A stretch of 64,000 nucleotides of DNA from an uncultured Acidobacteriia bacterium (GTDB lineage: Bacteria; Acidobacteriota; Terriglobia; Bryobacterales; Bryobacteraceae). The notes beneath the pieces were generated by a model. That model made no database searches, had not been told where the DNA came from, and saw nothing but the letters and a program-made list of their open reading frames with translations. Position numbers and translations under genes: made by a program. The stretch is taken from positions 1 through 64,000 of the forward strand of contig CAIYVZ010000052.1 of assembly GCA_903929755.1 (NCBI GenBank). The letters run 5' to 3'. Below are positions 41,942 to 50,349 of the stretch, in pieces. The first letter of the stretch is position 1. Every line of letters begins with the position of its first letter.

Positions 41942-43219
41942 TTACCAGGCTTCGCGGTTGGCCACTTTCACACGGAACGGTGGTTTCGCCTTCTCCGTCT
42001 CCTCCTGCACGTACTCTTGCGCAGTCTTTGCCGGATCGTAATCCCGCCACAGCCATGCGAGCGACTCCGGCAGATCCATCGCCCCCTGCGCAATCGCATG
42101 CATACCTTCCCCGAACCGGAAATGGAAGTCATACCCCTTCAGTTTCAGTGAATTCGCCAGCATAATGTTGTTCAGCGGCCAGCTGCCAACCGAAGCCTCC
42201 TGGTCGTCCGTGCCATCCGACAACCACACCCGAAGGTTCTTCCGCACGTCCCGCCGGACTTTCTGCGACACGATATACCCGCCATCCAGACCCTGCTCCG
42301 GCTTCCACTGCAGCGGCACATAACTGCCGATATGCGACAGCACCCGGCTGTAATCGTTCGGGTAATACCAGGCCACATTAAAGGCGCAAATCGCCCCCGA
42401 AGACGCTCCCGCAACCGCGCGTGAATACGCATCATGCCGCACTTTGTACGTCTTCTCCACTTCGGGAAGGATTTCCTCTGCCAGATACTTTCCGTATCGG
42501 TCCGAAACGGTGTCGTACAGGATGCTGCGCATCCGCGTCCCCGTCGCCTCGCCCCCGGTTCCTGGCTGAATCAGCACATGCACCATGGGCGGAATCAGCT
42601 TCTTCGCCACCAGATTGTCCGACACAATCTGCAGCCGCAAACGGAGCAAATCCAGGTTCCCCACAATCGTTTCGCCATCCTGCCAGACCATCAGCGGAGC
42701 GCCGTTCGTCATGTCCGCGCCGGAGTTTACGTAGACCCAGTAGTTCGCTGACATCCCCGGATACACCTTGCTGGTGAGTGTCTTCATCTCGGAAAGCTTC
42801 CCGTGCGCCACCCCGGGCAACGGGTATGAATCCGGGTTATACCCAGCCACGTCGTAAGTCCCCAGCGATTTGCCCGCAGCAAAGTAGTTGTAGTTGTGCG
42901 TGGCGCCCAGCCGCAGCGTCATCAAACGGAACCAATATTTCGTCCCCGGAACATTCGTCATGGTGAGGGCAGGCTGGTGGTCAATCGAGACCGTGGCGGG
43001 CGTCTCCGCCTGCACGGCGAACAGGAAATCCTGCCCCCAAACCGCCGCTCCATCCCGGCCAGCCAGCCCAGGCAATCCGGCGGCCAGCAGGTCTTTCAGC
43101 CGGGGCGAATTCGTTCGGGCGGCTTCAATCAAAGCCTGCAGTGGGTGGACCTGTAGTGAGGGGACCTGGGCTGCAAGCGAAACACAACACAGGGCAAGCA
43201 AAGGCAATAGACGGCGCAT
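41942..43219 (-). CDS. Exported alpha/beta-hydrolase esterase (enterochelin esterase/Fes-like)
   Basis: A 425-residue protein with a signal peptide (MRRLLPLLALCCVSLAAQ). An N-terminal immunoglobulin-like segment (about 45-130) precedes an esterase domain: LMVWQDGE, HVLIQPG, and the nucleophile elbow GASSGAI with the histidine in FGEGMHAIAQG. This is the PF00756 layout. The true start is the ATG at 43219; the frame to 43687 runs over the divergent gene. In Acidobacteriota such enzymes hydrolyse plant-derived or siderophore esters; the substrate here is unknown. Confidence 0.87.
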   Translation of the reverse strand: MRRLLPLLALCCVSLAAQVPSLQVHPLQALIEAARTNSPRLKDLLAAGLPGLAGRDGAAVWGQDFLFAVQAETPATVSIDHQPALTMTNVPGTKYWFRLMTLRLGATHNYNYFAAGKSLGTYDVAGYNPDSYPLPGVAHGKLSEMKTLTSKVYPGMSANYWVYVNSGADMTNGAPLMVWQDGETIVGNLDLLRLRLQIVSDNLVAKKLIPPMVHVLIQPGTGGEATGTRMRSILYDTVSDRYGKYLAEEILPEVEKTYKVRHDAYSRAVAGASSGAICAFNVAWYYPNDYSRVLSHIGSYVPLQWKPEQGLDGGYIVSQKVRRDVRKNLRVWLSDGTDDQEASVGSWPLNNIMLANSLKLKGYDFHFRFGEGMHAIAQGAMDLPESLAWLWRDYDPAKTAQEYVQEETEKAKPPFRVKVANREAW

Positions 43220-43276
43220 GCTCCAGATTCTTTCACACTCCTGGCTACACTGACACCAGGAGAAAGTGGGGAATAT

Positions 43277-43960
43277 TTGAAAAAAGTATTGCTGTCCTGG
43301 AGTAGTGGGAAGGACTGTGCCTGGGCGCTGCGTCTCCTCCGGCAGCAGCCCGATATTCAGGTCGCCGCGCTCCTCACCACCTTCAATCAGGCAGCCGACC
43401 GTGTCGCGATGCATGCCGTCCGCCGCGCACTCGTGGAAACCCAGGCCGAACGCCTCGGCCTCCCTCTCTGGGCCATCGACCTCCCGTGGCCCTGTAACAA
43501 CGAGCAATACAGGGAAATCATGGCGGGCGTCACACAACGTGCCATTCTTGACGGCTTTCACGCCATTGCGTTCGGGGATCTCTTCCTGGCGGACATTCGG
43601 GGCTACCGCGAAAGCCAGCTCTTGGGGACCGGTATTGAACCCCTGTTCCCCGTCTGGGAAATCCCCACCCCGGAGCTGGCGCGCCAAATGCTTGCCGCCG
43701 GAGTCCGTGCCAAAGTCACCTGCATCGACCCCTCTAAACTAGACCCGTCCTTTGCCGGCCGCGAGTACGACGAGGCCTTCCTTCGGGATCTGCCGCCCGG
43801 CATCGACCCTTGCGGGGAAAGGGGTGAATTTCACACTTTCGTCTATGCTGGTCCACTCTTCAGTCAGCCGATTGATGTGGTATCGGGCGAAGTTGTCACC
43901 CGCGATGGCTTCGTTTTTGCCGACGTTCTGCCTGCGCCGGTACCGCTTTCGATGACCTGA
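43277..43960 (+). CDS. Dph6-like ATP pyrophosphatase (adenine nucleotide alpha-hydrolase fold)
   Basis: A 227-residue PP-loop ATPase. LLSWSSGKDCAWALRLL contains the SxGKDS/C-type ATP loop, GVTQRAILDGFHAIAFGDLFL is a conserved helix-strand, and the C-terminal CGERGEFHTFVYAGPLF is the signature of the Dph6 (diphthine ammonia ligase)-related family. Bacteria lack diphthamide, so these homologues must amidate or adenylate something else; function is unknown. The start is a TTG at 43277 with AGGAGAAAGTGGGG upstream. It is divergent from the esterase. Confidence 0.85.
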   Translation: MKKVLLSWSSGKDCAWALRLLRQQPDIQVAALLTTFNQAADRVAMHAVRRALVETQAERLGLPLWAIDLPWPCNNEQYREIMAGVTQRAILDGFHAIAFGDLFLADIRGYRESQLLGTGIEPLFPVWEIPTPELARQMLAAGVRAKVTCIDPSKLDPSFAGREYDEAFLRDLPPGIDPCGERGEFHTFVYAGPLFSQPIDVVSGEVVTRDGFVFADVLPAPVPLSMT

Positions 43961-44042
43961 TTCCCGGCGGGCGTTGCCTCTCGGGCGCATCTCTCCTTTG
44001 CTTCCGGGTACCAGGTGCTTCCTGCAGCCAGCCTGACGAGGA

Positions 44043-45056
44043 CTACTTCCAGATCATCACGACGACCGGAATTGCCAGCGTTGCCGCCACCAGAACCCAC
44101 GACAGCGGGTGGCCGAAATTCATCGTATAACCGAATCCCATTCGCTTCTCCACCATCAGCGCCGGGTCAGCGGGATTGTAGTAGATCAGCCCGAGTTTCC
44201 ACGCTTCATCCGGCGTTCGCTCCGCCTCGGAACCTTCCGGATCACTCGATGCCCGAATCACCGGAATCACCAGAATCGCTATCGCGGCAATAATCGCGGG
44301 AGCCAACCAGCCTGGCCGGACGTACTCCGGATACAGCGGCGCCAGCGCGATCAGCGCAAACATCAGGCCCATGAGGTAACCCAGCCACCGGAACATCCGC
44401 AACATCTGCCACCGGACGGTCTTCTTTCCGCCTGCCAGTCTCGCCGAGCCGTAGCTTAGCCCCAGACTTGTGGCAATCATGATCACGCACAGGAAGGCAC
44501 CCAACACCAGCGGGCCGTAGACGCCTCGGGCCGTTCGTTCCGACCAGCCGTTCGGGTTTCCGGCAATGTCCCAGTGAATGGGGAACCGTGCGGGAATCGC
44601 GTCCCAGTGTTCCTTGAGCCAATATGCGGCGCCGGCCAGAATGACGAATGGCAGAACGAAGTGCAAAGGGTTCGCTTCAGGCGCTGCCGTGCTTGCGAGG
44701 CTGGCCGATCGGGCAATCGGTTCCGTGCTGGCGTACGGGAGGGTAGCCCGGCGACCGGCGACAACAGCTGCCACCGCGCCGAACGTCAACAGCAACGGTC
44801 CGGAAACCAGCATCCACGGCGCGCCCGCGTTCATTCCCCAGTACCCTAGTGCTACCGCCGCCAGCGACAGACAGCCCACTCGTATCCGGTAGCCCCGAAT
44901 GATGCGCTGCGCCTCCGCGCTGTTCGACCAGCCCGGCGCAACTCGAACCGAAAACATCAGAAAGCGTCGCCGGACGAGCGGAGCAATCATCAGGGCAGCT
45001 CCTATCAGCAACGGCATGAATATGATCAGCCCCAGACCCAGCTTCTGTTCGTTCAT
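44043..45056 (-). CDS. DUF1648/SdpI-like membrane protein
   Basis: A 337-residue protein with about eight TM helices. The hallmark is IPARFPIHWDIAGNPNGWSERT (about 165-186), the DUF1648 motif, with a later DUF5808-type segment (AWKLGLIYYNPADPALMVEKR). Members often serve as immunity or signalling partners next to GntR-type regulators (SdpI/SdpR pattern). The gene follows the GntR regulator by 11 bases and is surely in its operon. Confidence 0.82.
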   Translation of the reverse strand: MNEQKLGLGLIIFMPLLIGAALMIAPLVRRRFLMFSVRVAPGWSNSAEAQRIIRGYRIRVGCLSLAAVALGYWGMNAGAPWMLVSGPLLLTFGAVAAVVAGRRATLPYASTEPIARSASLASTAAPEANPLHFVLPFVILAGAAYWLKEHWDAIPARFPIHWDIAGNPNGWSERTARGVYGPLVLGAFLCVIMIATSLGLSYGSARLAGGKKTVRWQMLRMFRWLGYLMGLMFALIALAPLYPEYVRPGWLAPAIIAAIAILVIPVIRASSDPEGSEAERTPDEAWKLGLIYYNPADPALMVEKRMGFGYTMNFGHPLSWVLVAATLAIPVVVMIWK

Positions 45057-45067
45057 TTGGCACCCGC

Positions 45068-45469
45068 TTATTTGGCACCCTCTACAACAGTGAGCATCAA
45101 TTCACGAATTCGGTCCGGCACCATGCCAGCCGCCCGCATCTCGGTCACGAGGTGGCGGACCCGTTGACGGAAATCTTCTTCTACCTGGGGACAGGCCGAC
45201 GCCGCATCCGCCCGCAGCTGGACCCGCGTCGCACGGCCGTGGGCAATATCCAGCAACCCTTCGCCGGCCAGCTGCCGATAAGCTTCGGCAATCGTATTAA
45301 AGTGGACCCCAACGTCAATGGCAAGGCGTCGGACGGACGGCAATTCCTCACCGATCCGTAACGAGCCCTCAACAATTGCCGACCGGATTTGGTCCGCGAT
45401 CTGCTTACGTGCAGGCTCGGCCGATGCCGGATGGATAGTGACGACGGGAGTGGGAGACTTACTGCTCAC
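45068..45469 (-). CDS. GntR-family transcriptional regulator (YtrA subfamily)
   Basis: A 133-residue regulator. The winged helix-turn-helix has QIRSAIVEGSLRIGEELPSVRRLAIDVGVHFNTIAEAYRQL, the family signature, then a short helical YtrA-type dimer tail ending MRAAGMVPDRIRELML. The start is GTG 45469. It lies inside the right arm of a palindrome (45466-45492) and has no Shine-Dalgarno, while TATACT lies 11 bases upstream; a nearly leaderless, self-repressed transcript is plausible. It controls at least the downstream DUF1648 gene. Confidence 0.9.
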   Translation of the reverse strand: MSSKSPTPVVTIHPASAEPARKQIADQIRSAIVEGSLRIGEELPSVRRLAIDVGVHFNTIAEAYRQLAGEGLLDIAHGRATRVQLRADAASACPQVEEDFRQRVRHLVTEMRAAGMVPDRIRELMLTVVEGAK

Positions 45470-45492
45470 TGTACCTGTACAGTATACAGTGA
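45466..45492. promoter_or_regulatory. Palindromic operator over the gntR promoter and start
   Basis: TCACTGTA at 45466-45473 and TACAGTGA at 45485-45492 are perfect 8-base arms with an 11-base spacer; inside lies ACTGTAC-CT-GTACAGT. On the minus strand the likely -10 hexamer TATACT sits within this site, 11 bases before the GTG. Binding of the GntR protein would block its own promoter. Confidence 0.65.
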
Positions 45493-45498
45493 GAGGGT

Positions 45499-45918
45499 TT
45501 ACTTCTTCTCTTCTTTTTTATCCTGCGCTTCGTGCTCAGAATACTGGCGCTGGGGACGATTCACTTTGATGCTGATGGTCTGTTCCGGCTCGGTCACCTG
45601 GTAGATTCCGCCGTGGGTCTGAAACCCATTTGCGATCACCTGGATGGAAATCTCACCCTGCGGCATGCTGGGCAGCTTCACGATTCCGGCTTCCGACGTC
45701 TTGGTCTCCCAGTTCGTCTGTATTTTCTTCAGATTGACGCCGACGCCATGGCGGAACCGGACAATCACGCTCGCGCGCTCCACGGGCTTGCCGCTATCCG
45801 CGGAACGAACTTCCACTGTCAAACGTGCATCTTTCGCGGAGGCAGGAGTCAAAGCCAAGGCCAGAAGCGCTGCAGCTGCGAGAACGGTCTTCACCCGATA
45901 ACGGAACATTACTACCAT
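45499..45918 (-). CDS. Small exported beta-domain protein (carboxypeptidase regulatory-like)
   Basis: A 139-residue protein with a signal peptide (about 1-28, ALTPASAK). The mature domain begins LTVEVRSADSGKPVERASVIVRF and ends with QTISIKVNRP, a CarboxypepD_reg/PEGA-like beta-sandwich, then a basic-acidic tail DKKEEKK. No enzyme motif. Its start overlaps the hpnE stop by 1 base (TAATG), so it is co-transcribed with it, though a functional link is not evident. MFRYRV at 45909 is an alternative start. Confidence 0.7.
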   Translation of the reverse strand: MVVMFRYRVKTVLAAAALLALALTPASAKDARLTVEVRSADSGKPVERASVIVRFRHGVGVNLKKIQTNWETKTSEAGIVKLPSMPQGEISIQVIANGFQTHGGIYQVTEPEQTISIKVNRPQRQYSEHEAQDKKEEKK

Positions 45919-47228
45919 TATGCGATATCGGGAATCAGGAATGGACGGGGGCGTCCCGCCCTCTGTGTCACGGCCTCGGCCGCCAGATATCCGCTTCGCA
46001 CAGCACCCTCCATCGTGGCCGGCCAGCCGGACCGTGTCCAGTCGCCAGCAAGGAAGAAATTGGGAATTCCGGTAGCAGCCACAGGACGTCTGGCTTCCAG
46101 ACCGGGCTTCGCCGAGAATGTTGCCCGGATCTCTTTTACGACGTGCGCTTTTTCCAGATGCGCCTCGGAAACGGCAGGGAAAAACTCAGTCAATTCCCGC
46201 AGCACCAGATCGATTACGTCCTGCCGCGGCATGTTCGTCAAGCTGCGTGACGCGCTCACCACCAGATGCACATGTCGCCCGTCATTCTTATTAAAGAACC
46301 ACTGGATCGTTCGGTCCAGCAGCGTGGCGTGCGGAATATCGGTAATCGGCCTGTCAAACCAGAGGTGGATTCCGGTAATGGGCGAGTGCTCAAACGCGCT
46401 CCACTCCACCGGCAACTCCGGCATCAGGGGCTGCAGGCGTTCGAAGGGCAGCGCGGAGACGTAGTAATCGGCGGTGACGGCCTGGCCGCCCGCTTCGAGC
46501 CCCACAACCTTGCCGCTGTCCATCCGAATCGCCGTCACTGCGGCCCGCTCGTGAATCCGGACCCGCTGCCCCACGGCGGCGCCGGAATAAAGCTCCCGCA
46601 GAGGCACCGACGGCACGCCCATCTCGTACGAGTCGGCGCGCGCAATCATCCCCAGCCAGAAAACCTGAAAACCGTGTGATGCTGCCATCTGGTCCAGCTC
46701 TTCATTTACCGCCGAGACCAGGATTTGCCGCCAATACCGTTCAATGGCCTGCGGCGTCTGCCGCTTCTCCCGAAGCCAGGCGGCCATGCTGATGGCGTCC
46801 AGATCCTCCCGGTGGCGCTCCTTCGGAATCGCCCTCACCGCCCGTGCAATACAAATCTTGTCGGCGAGGGAAAGGAACTTCAGCCCTAAAAACGACAGCG
46901 CGAAGTGATTCGGAGCCGGCAGGAAGCCGCGCCGCAGGTGAGATGTGCGCCCGCCCGGCTCAATAAAGCAGAACTCTTTGTGGAAGTGGATCCGGTCCGC
47001 AACGCCCAGGCGCCGGTACAGGTCCAGCAGATTCCCGCAACACCGTAGCAGGACATGCTGGCAGTTATCCACCAGTTCCGTTTCCTCGCCCCCGGCGGGC
47101 CAGGACGTGGCGCGTCCCCCCAGAAATGCCCGGGCTTCATAGAGATCTACCTCAAAACCCGCATCCCCCAGCGCTACCGCCGCCGCAAGACCGGCCAACC
47201 CACCCCCAAGAACCGCTACGCTCGACAT
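45918..47228 (-). CDS. hpnE: Squalene-associated FAD-dependent desaturase HpnE
   Basis: A 436-residue flavoprotein of the phytoene-desaturase group. The FAD dinucleotide-binding fold AVLGGGLAGLAAAVAL is at residues 4-19, with ARAFLGGRATSW and DNCQHVLLRCCGNL further on, a combination diagnostic of HpnE. HpnC, HpnD and HpnE together make squalene from farnesyl diphosphate via hydroxysqualene; HpnE reduces hydroxysqualene. hpnC and hpnD are not in the window, so they must be elsewhere. C-terminal ALKLA-type FAD segment is NFFLAGDWTRSGWPATMEGA. Confidence 0.9.
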   Translation of the reverse strand: MSSVAVLGGGLAGLAAAVALGDAGFEVDLYEARAFLGGRATSWPAGGEETELVDNCQHVLLRCCGNLLDLYRRLGVADRIHFHKEFCFIEPGGRTSHLRRGFLPAPNHFALSFLGLKFLSLADKICIARAVRAIPKERHREDLDAISMAAWLREKRQTPQAIERYWRQILVSAVNEELDQMAASHGFQVFWLGMIARADSYEMGVPSVPLRELYSGAAVGQRVRIHERAAVTAIRMDSGKVVGLEAGGQAVTADYYVSALPFERLQPLMPELPVEWSAFEHSPITGIHLWFDRPITDIPHATLLDRTIQWFFNKNDGRHVHLVVSASRSLTNMPRQDVIDLVLRELTEFFPAVSEAHLEKAHVVKEIRATFSAKPGLEARRPVAATGIPNFFLAGDWTRSGWPATMEGAVRSGYLAAEAVTQRAGRPRPFLIPDIA

Positions 47229-47291
47229 ACCAATCCCCAGTGTCCAACATGGCAGGCACCGGTGAACATTCCGGACCGGAGTAACGTACTC

Positions 47292-47317
47292 TTTACTGTA
47301 GAGCGGTTTACTGTAGA
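47292..47317. promoter_or_regulatory. Two direct repeats upstream of the zinc-ribbon membrane protein gene
   Basis: TTTACTGTAGA occurs at 47292-47302 and again at 47307-47317, 15 bases apart, just before the SD (AGGAGG) of the 165-aa gene. The ACTGTAG core resembles half-sites of BlaI/MecI-type operators and shares ACTGTA with the gntR operator 1.8 kb away. It could be a regulator binding site. Confidence 0.4.
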
Positions 47318-47332
47318 CAGGAGGCGGACGTT

Positions 47333-47830
47333 ATGGCATTTTGCACTCAATGTGGTTTCAAAGCGGGGGACGCCGACCAGTTCTGCTCCAATTGTGGGGC
47401 GCGGCAAGCCACACCCGCAGCGGCAGCTGGAAGAACTTACGCTCCGCCACCTCCCCATCCCCCCGGCGCGACCGGTCCGGATCCGCTGGCGAACATTACG
47501 CCCAGAACCGCCGCTATCCTGTGTTACATCCCCACGGTCGGCTGGATCTTTGCCGTCATCGCTCTTGCCGCCCGACGCTTCAAGGCCGACACGAAGGTCC
47601 GTTTCCACGCTTTCCAGGGCCTGTACCTGTTCGCCGCCTGGCTGATGGTCCAGTGGGTGATCCACCCCCTGAGCCTGACATTCAACTACCCAGGCGTCCG
47701 CATTGACCACATTCTGGAAGGCGTGTTGCTGGGCGTGGCGATCTTCATGATCATCAAAGCCAGCCGGGACGAAGCCTACGTTCTGCCGATTATAGGAGAA
47801 CTGGCACAAAGGTCGGCCGTCGAACAGTAG
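47333..47830 (+). CDS. Zinc-ribbon membrane protein (DUF4870-like)
   Basis: A 165-residue protein. The first 25 residues have two CxxC pairs (CTQCGFK and CSNCGA), a zinc ribbon; a proline-rich linker (45-60) follows, and the rest is three to four TM helices with TAAILCYIPTVGWIFAVIAL, DTKVRFHAFQGLYLF, matching the DUF4870/TIGR-type tic20-like fold. A good AGGAGG precedes the ATG by 9 bases. Function unknown; the upstream direct repeats suggest it is regulated. Confidence 0.78.
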   Translation: MAFCTQCGFKAGDADQFCSNCGARQATPAAAAGRTYAPPPPHPPGATGPDPLANITPRTAAILCYIPTVGWIFAVIALAARRFKADTKVRFHAFQGLYLFAAWLMVQWVIHPLSLTFNYPGVRIDHILEGVLLGVAIFMIIKASRDEAYVLPIIGELAQRSAVEQ

Positions 47831-47853
47831 TTGCCCGCGAAATCCGAATATAG

Positions 47854-48582
47854 TCAGACTCCTGCCGCCAAGGGCTCCGCTGCCGCAACTTGCACGATGA
47901 TGGCGCTGTGATCGGTAAAAGCACCCGCACCCATACGGACTGAGTGGTCGTAAGCAACGGTTGCCGAGTCCATTAGCGCAGCGGAAATAAGCGCGAGATC
48001 ACAGCGAAACCGTCCGTGCTGGCCGTACTGGACTCGCTCGAAGGTGAACTCTGTCGGTGATCCCGCAGTCCGACAGGTTGCATCCGCCAGACCTCCGGCT
48101 CCAATCAATTCTGCAAACGCCCGGCGTTCCCCAGGCTTGGTGAACTCGCTGAACTTATCGCCGAACAAACCATCTTCGGGCCCGGGGGCAAGGTTGAAGT
48201 CACCAACTATGATCGAAGGCTCTTCCCGTATCTTCGCCATCTTCTCGGCGATGCGGAGCAGCAGTTCCCGCCGATCTTTGGAAGAATGTGCCGACAAGTA
48301 GACGTTGTGGACGGTGACATCGCCGAGTCGAATTTCGTGCCAGCGATCGGAATGTTGAATTACCGAACGCGGGGCGGAATCATCGGCGATCCATGAGGAG
48401 ACCAAGGGAGACGTGCCGATGAGCCGATAACCAGCCAACGCTGGCCGGCTCTCCTGCCTTGGCTTAAACGGCTCCTGGCTTACCAGCAACTCCGGTCCAT
48501 GAGTCTGGAGCCAAAGCTCGAAACGCGATCGCGCAGCAACGTTACCCAAGCGCTGATTGAGATTTACGGACACAACCTTCAT
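47854..48582 (-). CDS. Endonuclease/exonuclease/phosphatase-family protein
   Basis: A 242-residue EEP-fold hydrolase. VNLNQRLGN near the start, QEPFKP with the metal-binding glutamate, HNVYLSAHS, SIIVGDFNLAPG (D-x-N) and the terminal DHSAI provide the catalytic set, so it should be an active metal-dependent phosphodiesterase on nucleic acid or lipid headgroup. No signal peptide. It is convergent with the zinc-ribbon gene and stands alone. Confidence 0.85.
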   Translation of the reverse strand: MKVVSVNLNQRLGNVAARSRFELWLQTHGPELLVSQEPFKPRQESRPALAGYRLIGTSPLVSSWIADDSAPRSVIQHSDRWHEIRLGDVTVHNVYLSAHSSKDRRELLLRIAEKMAKIREEPSIIVGDFNLAPGPEDGLFGDKFSEFTKPGERRAFAELIGAGGLADATCRTAGSPTEFTFERVQYGQHGRFRCDLALISAALMDSATVAYDHSVRMGAGAFTDHSAIIVQVAAAEPLAAGV

Positions 48583-48775
48583 CGAGCTTCAGTATAGGGA
48601 AACCTGCTCCGCCATCGCCCTGGACGCTGGGAAGTTCCTACAACACGCAGCGCCGTGTGACCGGAGCCCGGGGGGCGATTCGACGCGAGCCCACCTTATC
48701 GCGTCGAGCGGCCTCCCCTCCAACGCACTCCCTCTTCGTCTTCGGCTTGCGCTGACCGGCCCGCGCGGTTGGCTA

Positions 48776-49858
48776 TTACCGCCCCATGCGGGGAGTGTCC
48801 ACCTTCGTGAAGCCGGAGGGCACTTCCACCTTCGAGGCGTCGACGCTGGCCGTTGAAAAAGCTGACGATTCCAGAGTCGTTTCCAGGAAGACTGACGGAT
48901 CTCCACGGCCTGCCGCAGGTGCAGGTGCGGCCACCGGAGCCTGCGCCGCCGGAGTTTCCGCCGCCTGGGGTTTTTCAGCGGGTTTCTTCTTGCCGAACCC
49001 TCCGAACTTGGGCACTCCCAGCGCGCCCGCAATCGCGGAGCTTGCCGAAAGCTGTTCCTTCGGCTGCTGCTGCGCCGCCTGCGCACGAGCCGCATCCGCC
49101 TGGCCCTGCGCCGATTCCATCCGCGCCTGCTGCTCCGGCGTCATTTGTGGCATATCCTGGCCGCCGGGAGAGCCCATCTTCACTACTTGCAGAACCGGCA
49201 CACCATCCAGCCTGGCCATTTCTTTGGCCACCTGCTCCATACCCTTCGCCAGGTCCGGCCGACCCATCATCGGGGCCGAGCCCCCGGGTGACCAGTCGAT
49301 TTTCGAGGCCATTTTCTTGTAGAACTCCCGAACCTCGTCGTACCCCGACACTTCCGATGAAATCCAGCTGTCAGTCGTGATCTTCATCGTTGAGGAACGG
49401 CCCGACTTCTGGTCTTTCATCTCCGCTTCCATCGTAATGATGATTTCTTTGGCCTCCACCCCGGACACCTTCTTCGTGGCGCCGGTCCGGTTCGCGGAAA
49501 CCTTGAAATCCGGCGTCTGAGTGCCGGTCTTTCCGCCCAGTTGTTCCATCATTTGCTTCATCTGGGCAAACGTCATCACCGAGTACGACTTCTTCTGGAA
49601 ATCGACTTCCGTAATGGTTTCGGCCGCGACATCCACGATGGTCGAGTGAGTCGAACTGACCGTCGCCATCTTGTCACCCTTCAGGTAGTGAGACGTCGTG
49701 GTCGGCTGATTTCCCCGACCGGACAAGCCTCCCGCCATGCGCATCATTGCCGCCATCTGGCCCCCGGTTACCTGGCTGGTCTGCACGTAGCTGAAATCTG
49801 CCATTAGAGTGCCGGCGGCCAGCAAGCCCGGCACAGCGATCAAAAATCTCTGCAACAT
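48776..49858 (-). CDS. Exported DUF4412-like protein with low-complexity tail
   Basis: About 360 residues from ATG 49858 (MLQRFLIAVPGLLAAG signal, cut near LMA). The domain contains DFSYVQTSQVTGGQMAAMM, SHYLKGDKMATV and FQKKSYSVMTFAQMKQMMEQLGG, which match DUF4412-like beta-rich proteins. After residue 240 it turns into an Ala/Gln/Pro-rich tail. An open frame to 50035 is rejected since it has no signal and precedes the start codon with shine-like GAGGAAGTG. The gene is divergent from the 49951 gene. Confidence 0.7.
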   Translation of the reverse strand: MLQRFLIAVPGLLAAGTLMADFSYVQTSQVTGGQMAAMMRMAGGLSGRGNQPTTTSHYLKGDKMATVSSTHSTIVDVAAETITEVDFQKKSYSVMTFAQMKQMMEQLGGKTGTQTPDFKVSANRTGATKKVSGVEAKEIIITMEAEMKDQKSGRSSTMKITTDSWISSEVSGYDEVREFYKKMASKIDWSPGGSAPMMGRPDLAKGMEQVAKEMARLDGVPVLQVVKMGSPGGQDMPQMTPEQQARMESAQGQADAARAQAAQQQPKEQLSASSAIAGALGVPKFGGFGKKKPAEKPQAAETPAAQAPVAAPAPAAGRGDPSVFLETTLESSAFSTASVDASKVEVPSGFTKVDTPRMGR

Positions 49859-49950
49859 TAGCACTTCCTCCGAGTTGATTCTACTCCCATTTTTATCCAC
49901 CGTCCTTACTCCGGATAGACTACATTCCATTTGCCTGCTATGCTCCAGGC

Positions 49951-50349
49951 ATGGGACTGACGCTACGCAGGTTTCTGCCAGCCGGTTGTCTTTTGATGCT
50001 TCTGCCGGTGGCTGCTCTGGGCCAACAGTCGGCATCTCCCCCTCAGTCCCCTCAGTCGAGCGACAAAAAGGCCTCGCCGGACAAGAAAGATCCGAACAAG
50101 CCGGAGCCGAAGAAAGAGCCCGCGCCCTTGTTCGGAGGCGTTCTGGGTATCAAGTCGTCCTCCAACACGAAGGAAACGGCGGCCATGGGCTTCAACGGGG
50201 TCGATCCTTCGGGCAAGGTGGACGCGAAGATGTTGGCGACCTCAGCTTCCGCAGAGCACGAAGCTAAGGCTAAACATCTGGCCGCGGTGACGCCGAGTGC
50301 GGTGGATCTGGCGGCGTTCCTTCAGGAGGGCGGTTTGAAATCCAAATGA
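49951..50349 (+). CDS. Small exported lysine/proline-rich protein
   Basis: A 132-residue protein with a signal peptide (about 1-25, AALGQ). The mature part is disordered-looking: a PQSPQSSDKKASPDKKDPNKPEPKKEP run, then LFGGVLGIKSSSNTKETAAMGFNGVDPSGKVD. No family recognised. Its stop overlaps the M48 peptidase start by 4 bases, so the two are translationally coupled, which suggests a substrate, chaperone or inhibitor relation to the peptidase. Confidence 0.65.
   Translation: MGLTLRRFLPAGCLLMLLPVAALGQQSASPPQSPQSSDKKASPDKKDPNKPEPKKEPAPLFGGVLGIKSSSNTKETAAMGFNGVDPSGKVDAKMLATSASAEHEAKAKHLAAVTPSAVDLAAFLQEGGLKSK

Noticed and set aside
48589-49095. 168-residue arginine-rich minus-strand frame
   Set aside because: Out-of-frame reading of the low-complexity tail of the DUF4412-like gene.
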